64,000 bases of DNA from Blastocystis sp. Blastoise (GCA_039096225.1 JBBPEB010000018.1:1-64000); one strand, 5' to 3'; shown: positions 23,128-36,762, counted from the stretch's first letter. The notes: a model not told the origin generated them from the sequence alone. Numbers and translations: made by a program.

Positions 23128-25030
23128 TCAATTACATAACTAATTCTTTATATATAGGTATCAATAATTATATTATATTAATTTTTTCAAAAATTATCTA
23201 TTCAAATAGATGAAGATAAATTAGATCAATTACTATTTTTTCTTTACATACGTATTTATTTCATTATTGAATGCATTGATAATATATAGATCAATCAAAA
23301 ATAGAAATCGAGATTATCTTTTTATCAAAAAGAGACACAACAACAGTCAATTACTTAATTAAGTTTATTATCAAACACAGAATCTTCTCAATAGATTATT
23401 CAGGTCGTTTTATAATGTGTATATGTGAAAAATTAGTTTAGTTCAAAATAATAATTCTCATTTTCAAAATTTGATTATCAAATTATTCTGCGTAATTTTT
23501 TTTTTATATAACAACTATACCCTTTTACACTAGAAAATAATCATTTAAATTCATTTTTAACTTGATAAATAATAAATTAAGAATTTATTCTTGTTAAAAA
23601 ACAAAATTCTTAGAAAATATTACTAGAATCATACAAATAATCAATGCAACTATTCAATCATACACCTTTAACGTGATTTAAGACAAGTCATAAAAATGGA
23701 GATTGTCAATATTTTATATTTTTTAACTAATTGATATCTTAATAACTTTTAAACTTTATTAAAACACTAAGTATGTAATATAATATGTTTTTGTCATTTT
23801 CGAAATTAGAATATGTATTTTAAATAATTTTAGTTTCACTAAAAATCACTTAAAATGAATACACAGAGTTTATAGACAATAAATAAATTATGAATAAAAC
23901 TATATATCGATATAAGACAGTTTTTAACAAAAAAGTGATTTTTGCATTTGTTTTATAATAAACTATCAACACGACTCCGACTATTCAACTAAAAATATAA
24001 AAAATATGATTTTTGTTTGTTTATACGTATATTTGATAATAGTAAGTCCTTGAATACTAGAAAGAGTTGTTCTTGAGTAATTATAAAATAATAATTTGAT
24101 TTGTTTTTGATATTATTTAAATGAAAAACATTATTTTTACTGGAAAACACTCACTCTATACGTTTTGAGTTTATGAAGAGGTTTTAAAAGACTTTTACTT
24201 GATTACAATTGTTGACTCAATTGACTTTAAATGTTTTTTGTTCCTTTTCAGTCATATTATGATATTAAAATAATTGAAAATCTACACAAATAGATTAAAA
24301 AGTTGATATTTCATAACAATTTTGACTCTAGACCTTTTTTATCATCTTTCTCTTTATTTAATCATTTTATTGAAAGTTAGTGACTCAAAATAATACTCTA
24401 AATGAAGATTCAGACAATCATTCTGGATTATATAAATGACTTTTATTCTGGAAATAGAAGTTTCAGAGTCTTCTCTATAAGTCTGTATTATAGCCTAGGT
24501 TTATTTAAAAAATAAGTTATACTTACAAAGTGATACTAAGAATAATTTTGATAATTAACTATAAAAATGACTCTTCTGTCGTCTAAACTAATTATAAAAT
24601 GATATAATGATAAATAACTATATAATTCTTTAAAATAAAACAATTTTTGTATTACTTATGATAATTATGATAAATTGAAAATAACAATAACAATATCCAT
24701 TTTCCTCATAGAAATAAAATTTCTCTTTCTCTTTTATTCTTAACCATTCATTTCATTTATGATGAAGATTCTCTATATTTAGTAGATATGAGATTATTCA
24801 TGTTTATTTTCATTATTTCAGCTATATCTTTTAAATTCCTATTACACCCTTTTACAACAAAACAAAAAAGCAATATGACTTATTACATATTTATTTTATT
24901 ATATCTTATATGATTAATATGATATATTATTAAATTTTATTTTTATTTTATTATATATGATACTATTATGATGGTAGGTGTTTGCTGTTTCTTTATATTT
25001 TATTTTTTCTACTCTATTCATTCATTTTCT
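23128..25030. other. AT-rich stretch, no gene seen
   Basis: About 1.9 kb without a credible open frame or splice chain. It contains scattered phrases similar in style to the internal modules of the X elements, such as AAGAGATT-like and CACTCTATACG segments, so it may be a decayed element. Nothing firmer can be supported. Confidence 0.5.
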
Positions 25031-25062
25031 ATACTAGCTGTCTCTGCTTGGTGTTTTGACAC

Positions 25063-25620
25063 TTGCTGGTCTCCTTAAACGTTCTGGTCCTTCTTTTGTG
25101 TGGTCGTGGCTCTCTTATAGATGGGTTCTTTAGGTCTAGAATGGAAGGAATCAATGTTAAAAGAAGGTATATATCATCTATATTATCTATTACATATTAT
25201 ATAACTAACCCCACTTTATATTTATATAGCAGTAATGTATATATTTATATTTTATTATTCTATATTAATTTACTTTATTATATATTATTATATTATATAA
25301 CTTACTCTATCTTTATATAGGTTTCCGGGGGTTCCGTTGCTGTCGTTGTTGTTAATTGGAGAGAATGGCTTATCAAAGGTATGTATATATATTAATTATA
25401 TTCCTTTTTATTACTTATACTATTTAATATATCTTTTATAGGATGGTTCCTTGCCTTTGGTCCTTGCTTTTTCTAGTAATGGCTTCAATAAAAGGTATAT
25501 ATTTTTATTTTATTATTATTTTAAAATGTTATATATATTACTAATAGTACTAGTTAATTAATATCATCTCTTTATATAGGTTGGCTTGGTTTGGGTTTCC
25601 AATTAAAGACTGAAACTGTC
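25063..25620 (+). CDS. Candidate small multi-exon gene (unrecognised)
   Basis: Three or four exon-like islands of raised GC are separated by AT introns with GTATAT and TATAG ends: one ending at about 25166 (frame reads GRGSLIDGFFRSRMEG), then about 25321-25379 (FPGVPLLSLLLIGENGLSK), 25442-25494 (DGSLPLVLAFSSNGFNK), and a last piece from about 25580 (RLAWFGFPIKD, stop). Junction phases are 2, 0 and 2, unlike the Helitron mini-exons. The pieces loosely repeat a Leu-rich then Gly-Asn pattern. The 5' end is unclear and no family is recognised; it could be a decayed gene. Confidence 0.3.
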
Positions 25621-25639
25621 CTGCTGCTTAAATATTATT

Positions 25640-26557
25640 AAATATTATATATACTAAATTATATTGTTAATTATATGTTTTATTATCTTTTTTTAAATAT
25701 TTATTATATTGTTTTTTATATATTTATTATTCTTGTTTTTATTATATGTTTTTAATTATAATTTGATGTTATTTAATTTGCTTGTTTTGTTGTATCGTTG
25801 ATTATTACACCACAAAAATAATATAAAGACCAATAAATATAGAATAAAGGATGAAAATAAGCATTTCTATTGGCCAATTATCTATTTTAAGGTGTGTCAT
25901 ACTTATTCACTGCTCTGTTGATAAAAAAAACCACTGAAACTCTGACCAAAAATGACACTGCTCCACCACTGGGGAAACCAAACTGAAATTTACAATTATC
26001 TTTTTACTAAAGCATATTTAAAAATTCCCACTGAAATGTCAAAATATGTTTCTACTGCTTGATCACTGGGGAAACCAAACTAAAATTTTCAATTATCTTT
26101 TTACTAAAGCATATTTAAAAATTCCCACTGAAATGTCTTTAAACCTTTTTACTGCTCGATCACTGGGGAAACCACACTGAAATTTGCGATTATCTTTTTA
26201 CTAAACCCCAAAAAACTGTCCGTAGTGAACATTTTTGGTAGATTAGGGGAAATTTAGTGTTTGTGTCTATTTCGATAATCATGATAATGATACATTCCTC
26301 TTTTCATGTTTATTTGGATGAGTATAGTAAGAAAATCATTTTTTCATAAAAACGAAAGATAAACACGACACTATTAGATGTTAGCATACATAAAAAGAAA
26401 AAAGACCTTAAATATAAATCTCAGATGGCCTATATAGAAAGGACAACCTGATTCATTTAAGGGCGCATATATTTTTAAACAGACATGATTTATGATTTTC
26501 ATTTTACAAAGATTTTTTTTTATATTATTTATTGAACTATATTGTTTATAGATATAA
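25640..26557. other. Upstream region of the TULIP/PDZ gene with a 97-bp repeat
   Basis: No gene seen. About 2.7 direct copies of a 97-bp unit lie at 25950-26215; ACTGGGGAAACC recurs at about 25968, 26065 and 26162. The rest is AT-rich and includes GGGCGCATATA at about 26461. This is the likely promoter region for the gene starting at 26558. Confidence 0.55.
25950..26215. repeat. 97-bp direct repeat, nearly three copies
   Basis: Each unit carries a CACTGGGGAAACC core, then AATTATCTTTTTACTAAAGC and ATTCCCACTGAAATGTC. Spacing of the core is 97 bp twice. It is located 340-600 bp upstream of a start codon. Confidence 0.9.
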
Positions 26558-29500
26558 ATGGAAACAGAATCTACTCCTGTGTTATCTCCTATAAGTTCTG
26601 AAGTTCATGAACTTGAAAAGGAATTTGAAAGTGTTGCCGCTGAATTAAAAGAAGCTAAAAATCGTGATTCTGCTGGTGAAGGTATGTTTTTTTACTATTT
26701 ACTAATTTGTTTCCATCAGAATAAATTATACATCTTGCTTATATAGAAGCCACTAGTTCTGATGGTGAACATACTAGTGAATGGTTAAAAAAGAAGAGTC
26801 AAGAACTTCAAGAGAAGATTTTAGCTAAATTACCAGAAGGTAAAAAAGAAGAATGGATTAGTAAAGGTCAAGGAATGCTTGAAAAATATGGTTTAATGGA
26901 AGAATCACAAGATTTAAAGAACTCTTTTATTCAAAAGGGTATGGAGATTCTTCGTTCTAATAAGGAATTAAGTAAGTTGCTTCTATTTAAATATTATTTT
27001 ATATTTGTTTCGTGTATATATTGATATATATATATATTCTATATAGCGAAAACAATCAAAAATTTAGCTAGTAATACTGAACTTCAAGGTCAAGTAGCTG
27101 AGAAGTTTGAGCAAATTAAAGATAATGAATTAGTTAAAAAATCAACTGATGCTTTTAATGTTATTAAAGAAGATAAAAAAACAAAGAAGGTATATATTTC
27201 GTTTGTTTTTAGATATTCTTATTCTATAAATTTTTATTATGTTTATTGTTTTATTAGTTATGTTTATTATATTTATGATTCTATAGTTATTAGATGAAGG
27301 TAAGAAAGTTGCTAAAGATTTATTAGAATCTGAAGAAGCTAAAGAATTAGCAGATATTTCAAAAACATTATTCAGTGATTTCTCAAAATCAGAAACTGTT
27401 ACTAATGGAATTGAAAAAGCTAAGAAAACTTGGAATGAAAAGGTATATATATTGATTTTATTATATTTATTATGTTATTATTATTATTATTATGTTTATT
27501 ATTATTAATATTATTATGTTTATTCATATTCATATAGGGAGAGGAATGGACAGAGAAAGGAAAAGAGTTGACTCAGAAGGGTATTGATGGCGTTATGAAG
27601 GGACAAACTTATGTTAAAGATCATGAAGAACAATTAAAGAAAGTGAAATTAACAGATGAAGATAGTAATAAAATTACGAATAAGAGTGAAAAAGTCATTG
27701 ATAATATTGTTGAAAATAGACAAAAATATGCAAAGATGGGTATTGATGTAAGTTTATATTTATTATTGATATTATTCTATTTATTATTAATAATATTATA
27801 TTTATTATTGACAATAATAATATTAATATATATAGGTATTAAAGAAGGTTCAAGAAGATGATACAGGTAAGAAACTTCTCTCTCAAGGTCTCGAATATGC
27901 TAAGAAAGTACAACAGGAAGGAGGGTATATATATACATATATATATAACACTTTATTAATATGGATCATTTCTTTTTATTTATTTACTGTTATTATAATA
28001 ATATAATTGATTCCAAATGATTTATATATATAGTATTGAAGCTATGTTAAAGAAAGGACAAGCTCAATTGAAAGAATTCCAGAGTAACGAAGAAAAGAGA
28101 GATGAAATGATTAATAAGGTGAAAGATACAATCCTTGATTTCATTCTTAAAGTATATTCATTGTTATTTATTATATTATGTCGTCATTATAATAACATTT
28201 TTTTTTTTTTTTAAATTTCTTACAATTATATATATATTAATATATTAATCAATAATGATAATAATTATATATATATATAGTTTTTACCTTCTATATCAGT
28301 ACCTGATATAAAAGGAGAATATAAAGATATTCATTTCAAAGTAAGTAATATTGATTTAAAGGGTTTTAAACTGAAATCTAAAGATGTGAGTGTGAAATTC
28401 TTATTAAATCACGGTAAATTAGATGGTGCAAAAGTTCGTATTGCTGTTGAGAACTTAAAATTAAAGATGAAAGATTTGAAATGGAAGGTAAAGAGAAGTA
28501 CATTCCCTAAGATTAATATGAAAGGATTATGTACTGCAGGAACTAAACATGCTCGTTTTGGTTTATATTTTGTAATGAATGTTATTCAAGAAAAACCTCA
28601 ATTATATATATTAAGACCTTATTTAAGATTAGAGAATTTAGATATTACTTTAAAGGATAGTTCTATTGCTGGATTTGCTAATACAATTATTAATATGTTT
28701 AAGAGTGTAATTCGTCATAAGTTAGAACAGAAAGTACATGATATATTAAATGAACAAGCAAATGCCTTATTAACACCTGTTAATAATTTAGCTGTTCAAT
28801 ACTGGCCTATGTTAAATGAATTAGTAGATGCTAATAAAGAATTAAAGAAAGTTCGTGAAGTTAAAGATAAAGATGGTAATATTACTTATGTAGAAGAAGA
28901 ACAAGTTGATTTAGATGAAGTTGATGTTGTTTTTGAAGAAGGTAGTTTAGGTTTAGAATTAGAAGCAGATCTTAATGAACATTGTATCTCTCATACTAAG
29001 GTATATATAGGTTTTAATTTTTATTTTTTTAATTTTTAATTTTTATTTTTTTAATTTATTAATTTTTATTTTTATTTTAAATTTAACTATTTTTAGACAT
29101 TTAATTATTTCTAAAGAACTTTTATTATGAATAAACCTCACTATATATATATAGGTATCTGCATTTAGTCGTGATGGATTAAAACAAGGTCAAGCTCAAG
29201 CTTCTAAGTTAATTAGAATTGGTGATCATATTACTAAGATTAATGGAGAAGATGTAGGTAATAAATCTCATGATGAAATTGTTGAATTACTTGTTTCTTC
29301 TTCTCGTCCTTTTGATATCACTTTTGCTAGAATATTTAAAGTATATATATATATATATATATATTGATTATTATTCATTCTTTTTAATGATTTATTTTTT
29401 TTTATATATTTAATATATTCTTATATATAATATATAAATATATAGGAAGGTGATAGTTCTGATTTTGATGATGCTCTTTCTGAAACTACTAGCGATAGTG

Positions 29501-30453
29501 ATGATTCTGATAGTGATGATGAGAAATCTAAGAAGAAGAATCATAAGAAGGCATCCAAGAAATCTAAGAAACATGATTCCGATAGTGATTCTGATTCCGA
29601 TAGTTCTGAAGAAGAAAAACCTAAGAAGAAGGCTTCTAAGAAACATAGTAAGAAGGTTGAATCTGATAGTGATTCTGATTCTGACAGTGAAAGTGAAGAA
29701 GAAAAGAAGCCTGCTAAAAAGGCTGCTAAGAAAGTAGAATCTGATAGTGATTCTGATTCTGATAGTTCTGAAGAAGAAAAAAAACCTGCTAAGAAATCTT
29801 CTAAGAAACCCGCTAAGAAGGTCGAATCTAGTTCTTCTGAAAGTGAATCTGAATCTTCTGAAGAAGAAAAACCTAAGAAGAAGGCTTCCAAGAAATCCAA
29901 GAAGGAAGAATCTAGCTCTTCTGAAAGTGAATCTGAAGAAGAAGAAAAGAAGCCTGCTAAAAAGGCTACTAAGGCACCTGCTAAGAAAGTAGAATCTTCT
30001 TCTGATAGTGAAAGCGAATCTTCTGAAGAAGAAGAAAAGAAACCTACTAAGAAAGAAGAAAAGAAGGCTTCTAAGAAAGTTGAATCTGATAGTGATTCTG
30101 ATAGTGAAAGCGAAGAAGAAAAGAAACCTACTAAGAAAGAAGAAAAGAAACCCGCTAAGAAAGTAGAAACTAGCTCTTCTGATAGTTCTGATTCTGAAGA
30201 AGAAGAAGAAAAGAAACCTGCTAAGAAATCTTCTAAGAAACCCGCTAAGAAAGTAGAATCTAGTTCTTCTGATAGTGAAAGCGAATCTTCTGAAGAAGAA
30301 AAGCCTAAGAAGAAGGCTTCCAAGAAAGAAGAAAAGAAGCCTGCTAAGAAAGTAGAATCTTCTTCTGAATATGATTCTGAATACGATTCTGAATATGATT
30401 CTGAATCCGAAAGTGAATCTGATAATGAAAATGCTACTTTTAGAAAGATTTAA
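26558..30453 (+). CDS. 992-aa protein: charged helices, TULIP-like domain, PDZ, Ser/Lys-acidic tail
   Basis: Ten exons: 26558-26681, 26747-26971, 27047-27189, 27287-27442, 27538-27747, 27836-27924, 28034-28151, 28281-29000, 29155-29340, 29446-30453. They join in one frame to 992 codons plus TAA, with mixed intron phases. The N-terminal 350 residues are charged amphipathic helix. Exon 8 (240 aa) looks like a TULIP-type lipid-binding domain (BPI/SMP/HAM1-like), with alternating hydrophobic strands such as VSNIDLKGFKLKSKDVSVKF; this is a judgement from pattern, not a search. Exon 9 is PDZ-like, with LIRIGDHITKINGEDVGN. The last 335 aa repeat SDSDS/EEEKKPAKKV units, like nucleolar or trafficking Ser-Lys tails. 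No signal peptide or membrane segment is evident. Possible role: lipid transfer or membrane-contact scaffold. Confidence 0.75.
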
Positions 30454-30761
30454 ACATATATGTACCATATTATTAATTCTATATTATTCTTTTGAAATAT
30501 TTATCTTGTGTCAAGGTATTTAGTTTTATGTTTTCTATTTTGATTTTTAAATATACGCTATTCATATGCTTCAAGTTTTTTTGTTTTGTTTATATATATA
30601 TATTTCATTTAAAAGATTTAAACGATATATTTTTCATGTGTAACAATAAGTTTTTATAATAATATATATATACATTGTGTATTAACTTATAATTGACAAA
30701 TTTAATTAATTCATTATGAACAAAACAAAAATAATACATATGTTTATTATACATTCTTAGG
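30454..30761. terminator. Convergent 3' ends, no gene
   Basis: A 308-bp AT-rich intergenic stretch lies between the stop codons of two convergent genes (plus-strand gene ends 30453, minus-strand gene ends 30762). TTTTATGTTTTC and AATAA-like stretches on both strands would serve 3' processing, but no single signal stands out. Confidence 0.5.
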
Positions 30762-32827
30762 TTAGTACAATGAAGGATATCTAGTCTTTAGAATATTGAT
30801 TAATTGTATATACTCTTCTTTATTCTTATAAGTATCTTCACCATATATATATACATTTAAATATTTATTTAAATGAACAAGTTTATTAGTAAATATAGGA
30901 AGCAATAAAGATTCATTACCAATAGACATAAAATGGCATAATATCTATATATAGAATAATATATAGGAAACGAAGAATAATAATATATAAAAGATATATA
31001 ATAATAATAAATATACTTGAATTGTACTAAGATAATAGTTTTCTACCACTTTCTTCGACATTCCATCAGTTTTATATTCCCACGTGTCTCCATAAGATTT
31101 TTGAAACGTATTTATAGTAAGTAGAATATCTTCTAATAGCAGAGAAACACAATTTAAAAAAGGAATATCCCCAAATAATGAAAGAGGAGACAAGGAACAA
31201 AGACATAAATAGATAGCAGTCTTAATCTATATAGTATATAATAAAATAGTATTGATACAATTGAATAGTATTGAATAGTATATAATATAATTACAGTATA
31301 CTTTAATATTATGAGGTTTATATAAAGAGAGAAGAAGAGATATAGAAATAGTTCGAATTTCATAAAGTTGCTCCTTAACAGAAATAGTCGTTTTTATATA
31401 TAACTTTGATATATATTGAAAAAAAGAGGTTAAGAAATAGATTATTGAAATGCTTAATGCTGATGAAATCGATTCAGTCTGTTGAAGATTGGATAGTAAT
31501 GGAATAAAATCAGAAGGAGATAAATAAAAGCATATATATCGTAAGAGACGAAAGAGACTACATAGATATTCATCATTCCCACGGTAATATGAAGTAATTA
31601 TAGATTTCAATGGAGAGATTAAAATAGAAAGTTGTTGTGAGTTTTGTTGAGAATGACTATTAATATATTTAAATAGATTACATAACGGAGAAAAGAGTTT
31701 AGAATATAGATCATGATCTTGTGTTAATAAAAGTTGAGATATAAATAACTGAATGAATTGATCCGATAATTCAAAATACTATAAATATATAGGATCCTGT
31801 TTTATCATATAAACAATTTTTTTATAAATAGTGAAGATGTGAATTATAAAATAAAAAGAATATATATAGTATGTTTGTAAAATATAACATAATAGTGAAT
31901 GATAAGAATGAGTAATATAACAAGAATATATACTACAATAGTAGTTGCTAATGTTTCAATAGCTTTTAATAATGTAAAATATGAATCTTTTTGATTGAAT
32001 GAAACTAACATACAATTATATAGTGATTCGCACAAGTCACGCAGTGATGGATGATGACACGCTTCAAGTTGTTTTTCATTAATTGATGAAATAGATGTAT
32101 ATATATAAAGAGAAACAGAAGGAGTAGCATTATGGAGACAGTTTACGTAGAACTGAATACATTGTGTCAGAACTGACTCCTCCATGGATTGAAGAGGGAC
32201 CTATAATAATATATTATAATATATATAATACGTTATATATATACAATGTACAAAAAGAGAAGACAAAAAAAGTTATAATCATAAATAATAATAATAATAA
32301 TATAATAATATACAGAAGTAGATAGTGTAACACTTTTTATTATAGACAGCGCGTTGATACGTAAGTGAGGGTCATAGTACGAAAATGCACGTGATAGGAA
32401 TGTAACAATGTCTGACCAATAATACCTATATATATAGATATAGATATAATTATTAGATATAGATATCTAGAATAAATTAAATACAAGAATGATTGTGTAT
32501 GATATTTGGCAATACATGAAATAAGCTCAATACTCGAATCCGATATACTAAGAGGAGAAGGAGAAGAAGAAGAAGAAGGAGAAGGAGAAGGAGATAAGAG
32601 AGAGAGAAGATATTTCATAAGTGTAGAATCCTATATATATAGAAAGAACAATGAATATATATATATATATAAAGAATAAACTTTGTATATATATATATAT
32701 ATATATACATGTTTATTAGAGGGTACAATAAACGATTCGAAAGAGTATGATGGTATACTAAGAGAGAAAAGAGAAGAAAGAGAAGAAAATATATTATCCC
32801 TTAATTGAATCCCTTTTTCAGGAAGAG

Positions 32828-32875
<48 letters not shown>

Positions 32876-34981
32876 TTATATGAGGGAGATTAAGTAACCA
32901 AGAATAGAGAAAAGTGATAAAGATTAATATAGAATAAGAGTATTCATAATAATTAAAAACAAAGTATATGTAAATAGAATGATATATATATATTAATACC
33001 TATATTTCCTAATTGATTTATAAGTAGCAGAGTTATTGTTGATGACTGACGTTGATATTTATATGTATATAAACTGATTTTACAAAAATATTGAATTACC
33101 TATATACATAAATAAATATATAAATATATGAATCAATAAATCAATATATATACATATATACTTTAAATAACTCAAGAAGAATATTTTGAATATGATTATT
33201 ATAGTATTTCAGTGAGATAATGATAATTAAATGAAGAAAGGATACTATTTTATACATATCATGAGATCTGGACATATAACTACATACCCTTGTATTCTAA
33301 GAACAAGAAGTTATAGAGTATAACATAAGAATTACAAGAAAATAGATTATGAATTATAATACAAATTATATATATATATAATTATATACACTATCTGATG
33401 AAATTTTCATCCATTTTTCGAGTTGTAGTTTCTTACAGAGAGTTATATAAAGTTGAAGACATAGGCATATATTTGTTGAAGAATGTTCCATATAAATAAG
33501 TGTAGCAAGAATACTAGGCACCGATTCCCATGGGAACGTGAGTAAATCATTAGAAAGTCTAATAAGGTTGTTTAAAAAAGAGAGAATATTTCCAGTTAAT
33601 TTTGAATATCTATATATATAACTATATATACTATTATATCTATATATATATATATATATATACAATAGTTGGTCTTCATTTTGAGATATTATATTTCGAT
33701 CAATTAAATAGTTAGGTAATACTGATATATCAGTTAATTCATCAATATCTTTATATGTATCTATATTTATAGTACTATCATTATTATCTGTGATTAAAGT
33801 TGAATTGAAAATAGTGCTATTATTATATATATTGAGAAGAGCATCCATGTTAGGAAGAGAAGAAGTAGTAGTAGTAGGAGAAGAAGTATTAATAATAGAA
33901 GAAGTATTAATAGAAGAAGAAGTATTAGTAGGAGAAGAAGTATTAATAATAGAAGAAGTATTAGTAGAAGAATAATTATTAATAATAGAAGAAGAAGAAA
34001 CAGATGCAGATAAAAGAGAGACAATAATTGAGTATAAACAAGAAGATGAAGAAGAATTTAGAAGAGAAGGAGTTACAGAAAGAAGAGAAGAAAGACAATG
34101 AAAAATATAGGTTAAAATCTATATATTTGGAATATTAAAGTAAGTAATAATTATTTAGTATGTAAATCTATATAATAAAAATAATATACTTTCGTGAATT
34201 GTGGATCTTTATATCCAGCAGGATAATGTACGGATAACAAAACATATAACTGATTCCAAAGATGTGATTTCTCTTCAAATGTTAAAGATAAGGAAGAATG
34301 GCATATATATGTAAGTAGATAAAGAGAAGAGAGTTTGATCTGAATATTCGTTGAATGTGGTTGAATATATGGATAAATTAGTTGAATAATATCAGGATAA
34401 AACTATATAGAGTTAAAAATTAAGTTATATAATGAATTACTATTATATACTGATGCCATATAGTTACTATACTGCTCTAGCAAACTAGATAAACATTTAA
34501 ATAAATCAATTAATATCATTGGCTCTGAATCCTTTGACTGTTTAAGAATGTACATTACAATTTCTTTGATATTCGAAACAGAAAAAGATGGCTAGAAAAA
34601 TTAAAAGCATTAAATAGTTCTTTTGAAATAGTTACCTTCTGTTTTAAACATAAAATCCCAAGCCATTCACAGAATTGACTTATTGGTTGACAAGATGTTC
34701 CTTGAATGCACTCTAGCACATGTAATACAGTTTTGGCCATAATCTATATATATTAGAAAGAATGAAACAAATGAAAATGAATAGAATACGTCTTTAGAAA
34801 CAGAATAAACTGGATAATCTTGTTTGCAAAACAAATTCATGCATTCCTGTAGCTTCTTATCATTAGACACATTATTCTGAGATGAAAGAGATGAGAGACA
34901 GTTTAAGGCTTGAGACCATGAAGACTGAAGCGAACTTTTTGGATTTCTTTTCTTTTGATATCTTGATGTGAAGCTATTCAT
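30762..34981 (-). CDS. 1025-aa all-helical (HEAT/ARM-like) protein, 15 exons
   Basis: Exons on the minus strand: 34981-34790, 34743-34636, 34591-34451, 34402-34190, 34118-33664, 33609-33390, 33296-33162, 33099-33000, 32830-32709, 32630-32485, 32425-32314, 32200-31937, 31778-31302, 31226-31017, 30944-30762. They sum to 3078 nt and read through to TAA. Intron phases are mixed. The protein is Leu/Ile/Ser-rich, with repeated paired amphipathic helices (for example ILIDLFKCLSSLLEQYSNYM and YDPHLRINALSIIKSV) suggestive of HEAT or ARM repeats. A Ser/Thr/Asn low-complexity insert is encoded around 33840-34040. Size and helix pattern recall karyopherin-beta or other solenoid scaffolds, but I do not recognise a specific family. 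Confidence 0.7.
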
Positions 34982-35352
34982 CGACTTCTAGTACTTATTT
35001 TCAACCTTATTATACAGAAAGGAAAAACTATTTACAATTGTGGGAAAAAACAATTATGAAGTTTTTTATTGTTATATTTATTTCATATATTTTGTGTCAG
35101 TTTTAGTGTGTTTAATTTTGTTTAATCATTAATACTATAAAAAATAATTAAAAAAACACATTTTATTGTAAACGTTGTATATTCTTAATAGCAAACTATT
35201 AAAAAATATATTATAAACTGTAAAAAGGATACAAAAATGAAATATTTAATATATTAGCATGTAATTGACCGCTATTAATTCAAAAATAAAAACATTTCTT
35301 TCTGTAAATAGAAACAAATATGCTTTTGTTTTTCATTTTTTTTAATTATTTG
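34982..35352. promoter_or_regulatory. Upstream region of the HEAT-like gene, no gene
   Basis: AT-rich, about 370 bp, between the start codon at 34981 and the stop of the small gene at 35353. It must hold the promoter of the former and the 3' end of the latter. No motif is conspicuous. Confidence 0.4.
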
Positions 35353-35582
35353 TCATAAAATCATTTTGTAAAGAAACAATAGTATTTGAATGTAATAAGA
35401 TTGTTCTCTATATATAGATAAACAAGTGTGAGTGAGAAGATTACATAAAGAACTCAAATTATTAATTACTCTTTTTCCCATAGAGCACGAATCTCTGAAA
35501 AAAATTATGTAGACACATACGCTACTCACCTACAAATATATGATACCATAGCCAGTGCAGACTGCTTCTCATTTATTATCAT
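35353..35582 (-). CDS. Small two-exon gene, 64 aa, unrecognised
   Basis: Start ATG at 35582. Exon 1 (35582-35530) encodes MIINEKQSALAMVSYIC. The intron runs GTGAGTAGCG to TTTTTTTCAG, closer to textbook consensus than most introns here. Exon 2 (35494-35353) continues RDSCSMGKRVINNLSSLCNL to a TGA. The joined length is 195 nt and the frame is open throughout. It has five Cys residues and a hydrophobic C-terminus but no recognised domain. It is on the same strand as, and upstream of, the HEAT-like gene. It could be a part of a larger transcript. Confidence 0.45.
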
Positions 35583-35947
35583 TTTTCAGTCTACACTATG
35601 AGGCAGTTTTCTTTTGCAAAATCTCTCCAAAATGAAGATTTGTAATCAGACTGAATCAGAACTCTTTCAGCTGGTTTATATTTACGGTTATTCACTATTT
35701 ATTGCCCAATCAGTGTCTAATTTAGGATGGTTAATTTCATATAAAAATAGTGATTATTCTCAGTCTTAATTTATCTTAAAATTACATTTTCAGATAAAAT
35801 CTAATTGATCAAATATCTGCTGTAACTAACAAAACAATGTAATCAAACACAAAAACGTATTAATCATACAATTCGCTACAAGAATTACTAATAAAAAACG
35901 ACACAAACCAAAGTGATCAGTTAATCGGCATATATCAGCATATACAA

Positions 35948-36215
35948 CTAACTCCTAATTCCTGTGAATTGAATCCACTCTTCATCTGTACAAGGTTCTA
36001 CATGGAAAAAAACTAAAAAAAATTATATTATAAAATAGATAATTAGCAAAAAACAAAACATACAAATATAAATCATTGAATATATACCAGTTGATTTCTC
36101 ACTCTATATATGATATATTCATAATATATGTATAATAATATATAAAGACATATACATCCAACATCTGCCACTTGTTAGCCCTATTTCTTCGATGATATTG
36201 GCCATAGTTGTTAGT
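35948..36215 (-). CDS. 3' exons of an unrecognised small gene
   Basis: Minus-strand exons at 36215-36156 (60 nt, TNNYGQYHRRNRANKWQMLD), 36103-36088 (a 16-nt micro-exon, SEKST) and 36012-35948 (VFFHVEPCTDEEWIQFTGIR, Ser, stop TAG) join in frame across GTATAT...TATAG or TTTAG introns. An upstream exon near 36253-36296 is suggested by a TATATAG acceptor, but its frame closes, so the 5' end is unresolved. The charged, aromatic sequence is typical of protein rather than random AT DNA. No family is recognised. Confidence 0.4.
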
Positions 36216-36762
36216 CTATAATAATGAATCACAAATAAAGAATATATCATACAATTTAAGCCTCAAACTAATTAATTTGGTGTCCCTCTATTATGATTCT
36301 GTTCATTATCTATATATATAAAATAAAAAGTAAAACATTTGATTAATAAATAAATATTTATTGTAATAAAGTATATACTTCTTGAAATTGTCTTATCATC
36401 TACGAAGGCATATAATATTAGTCATTCATAACTATAAATAGAAAACATATTGAAAGTCTAATAATAAATATATACATATTAAATTATTCCCTATCTTATT
36501 CTATTCACATAATATTGACTAAGAAATTATAACCATTAATAAAGTTTATAACTAATTTCAATAATCATACTATAAATAAAAATTATAGAAATAGAAATGA
36601 AAGAAAGATATGTAGAAAAATATTTAAATAACATCAAAATTGATAATAACAGATATAAATACTTTATAAGCGTGTTATATCACTCACAACCATTATTATA
36701 ATCATTTATAAATCTCTCTTTTAATCTAAATATGTATAATAATATATATTTACTAATTAATA
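36216..36762. other. AT-rich region left of X2, no gene
   Basis: No convincing coding frame beyond the possible first exon of the small gene at 36253-36296. The X2 insertion site (A|TC) is at the right edge. Confidence 0.4.

Noticed and set aside
29410-30468. Long antisense and shifted frames over the Ser/Lys tail
   Set aside because: They are shadows of the repetitive coding sequence of exon 10, which is supported by its frame continuity with the PDZ exon.
30762-34981. Naming the 1025-aa helical protein as importin-13/transportin-3
   Set aside because: Size and helix pattern fit, but I could not identify the N-terminal importin signature or any family-specific motif.
35460-35600. A U1- or U4-like snRNA
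   Set aside because: Short phrases such as GATACCATAG resemble snRNA pieces, but the Sm site and 5' splice-site pairing sequence are absent, and the opposite strand gives a clean two-exon frame.
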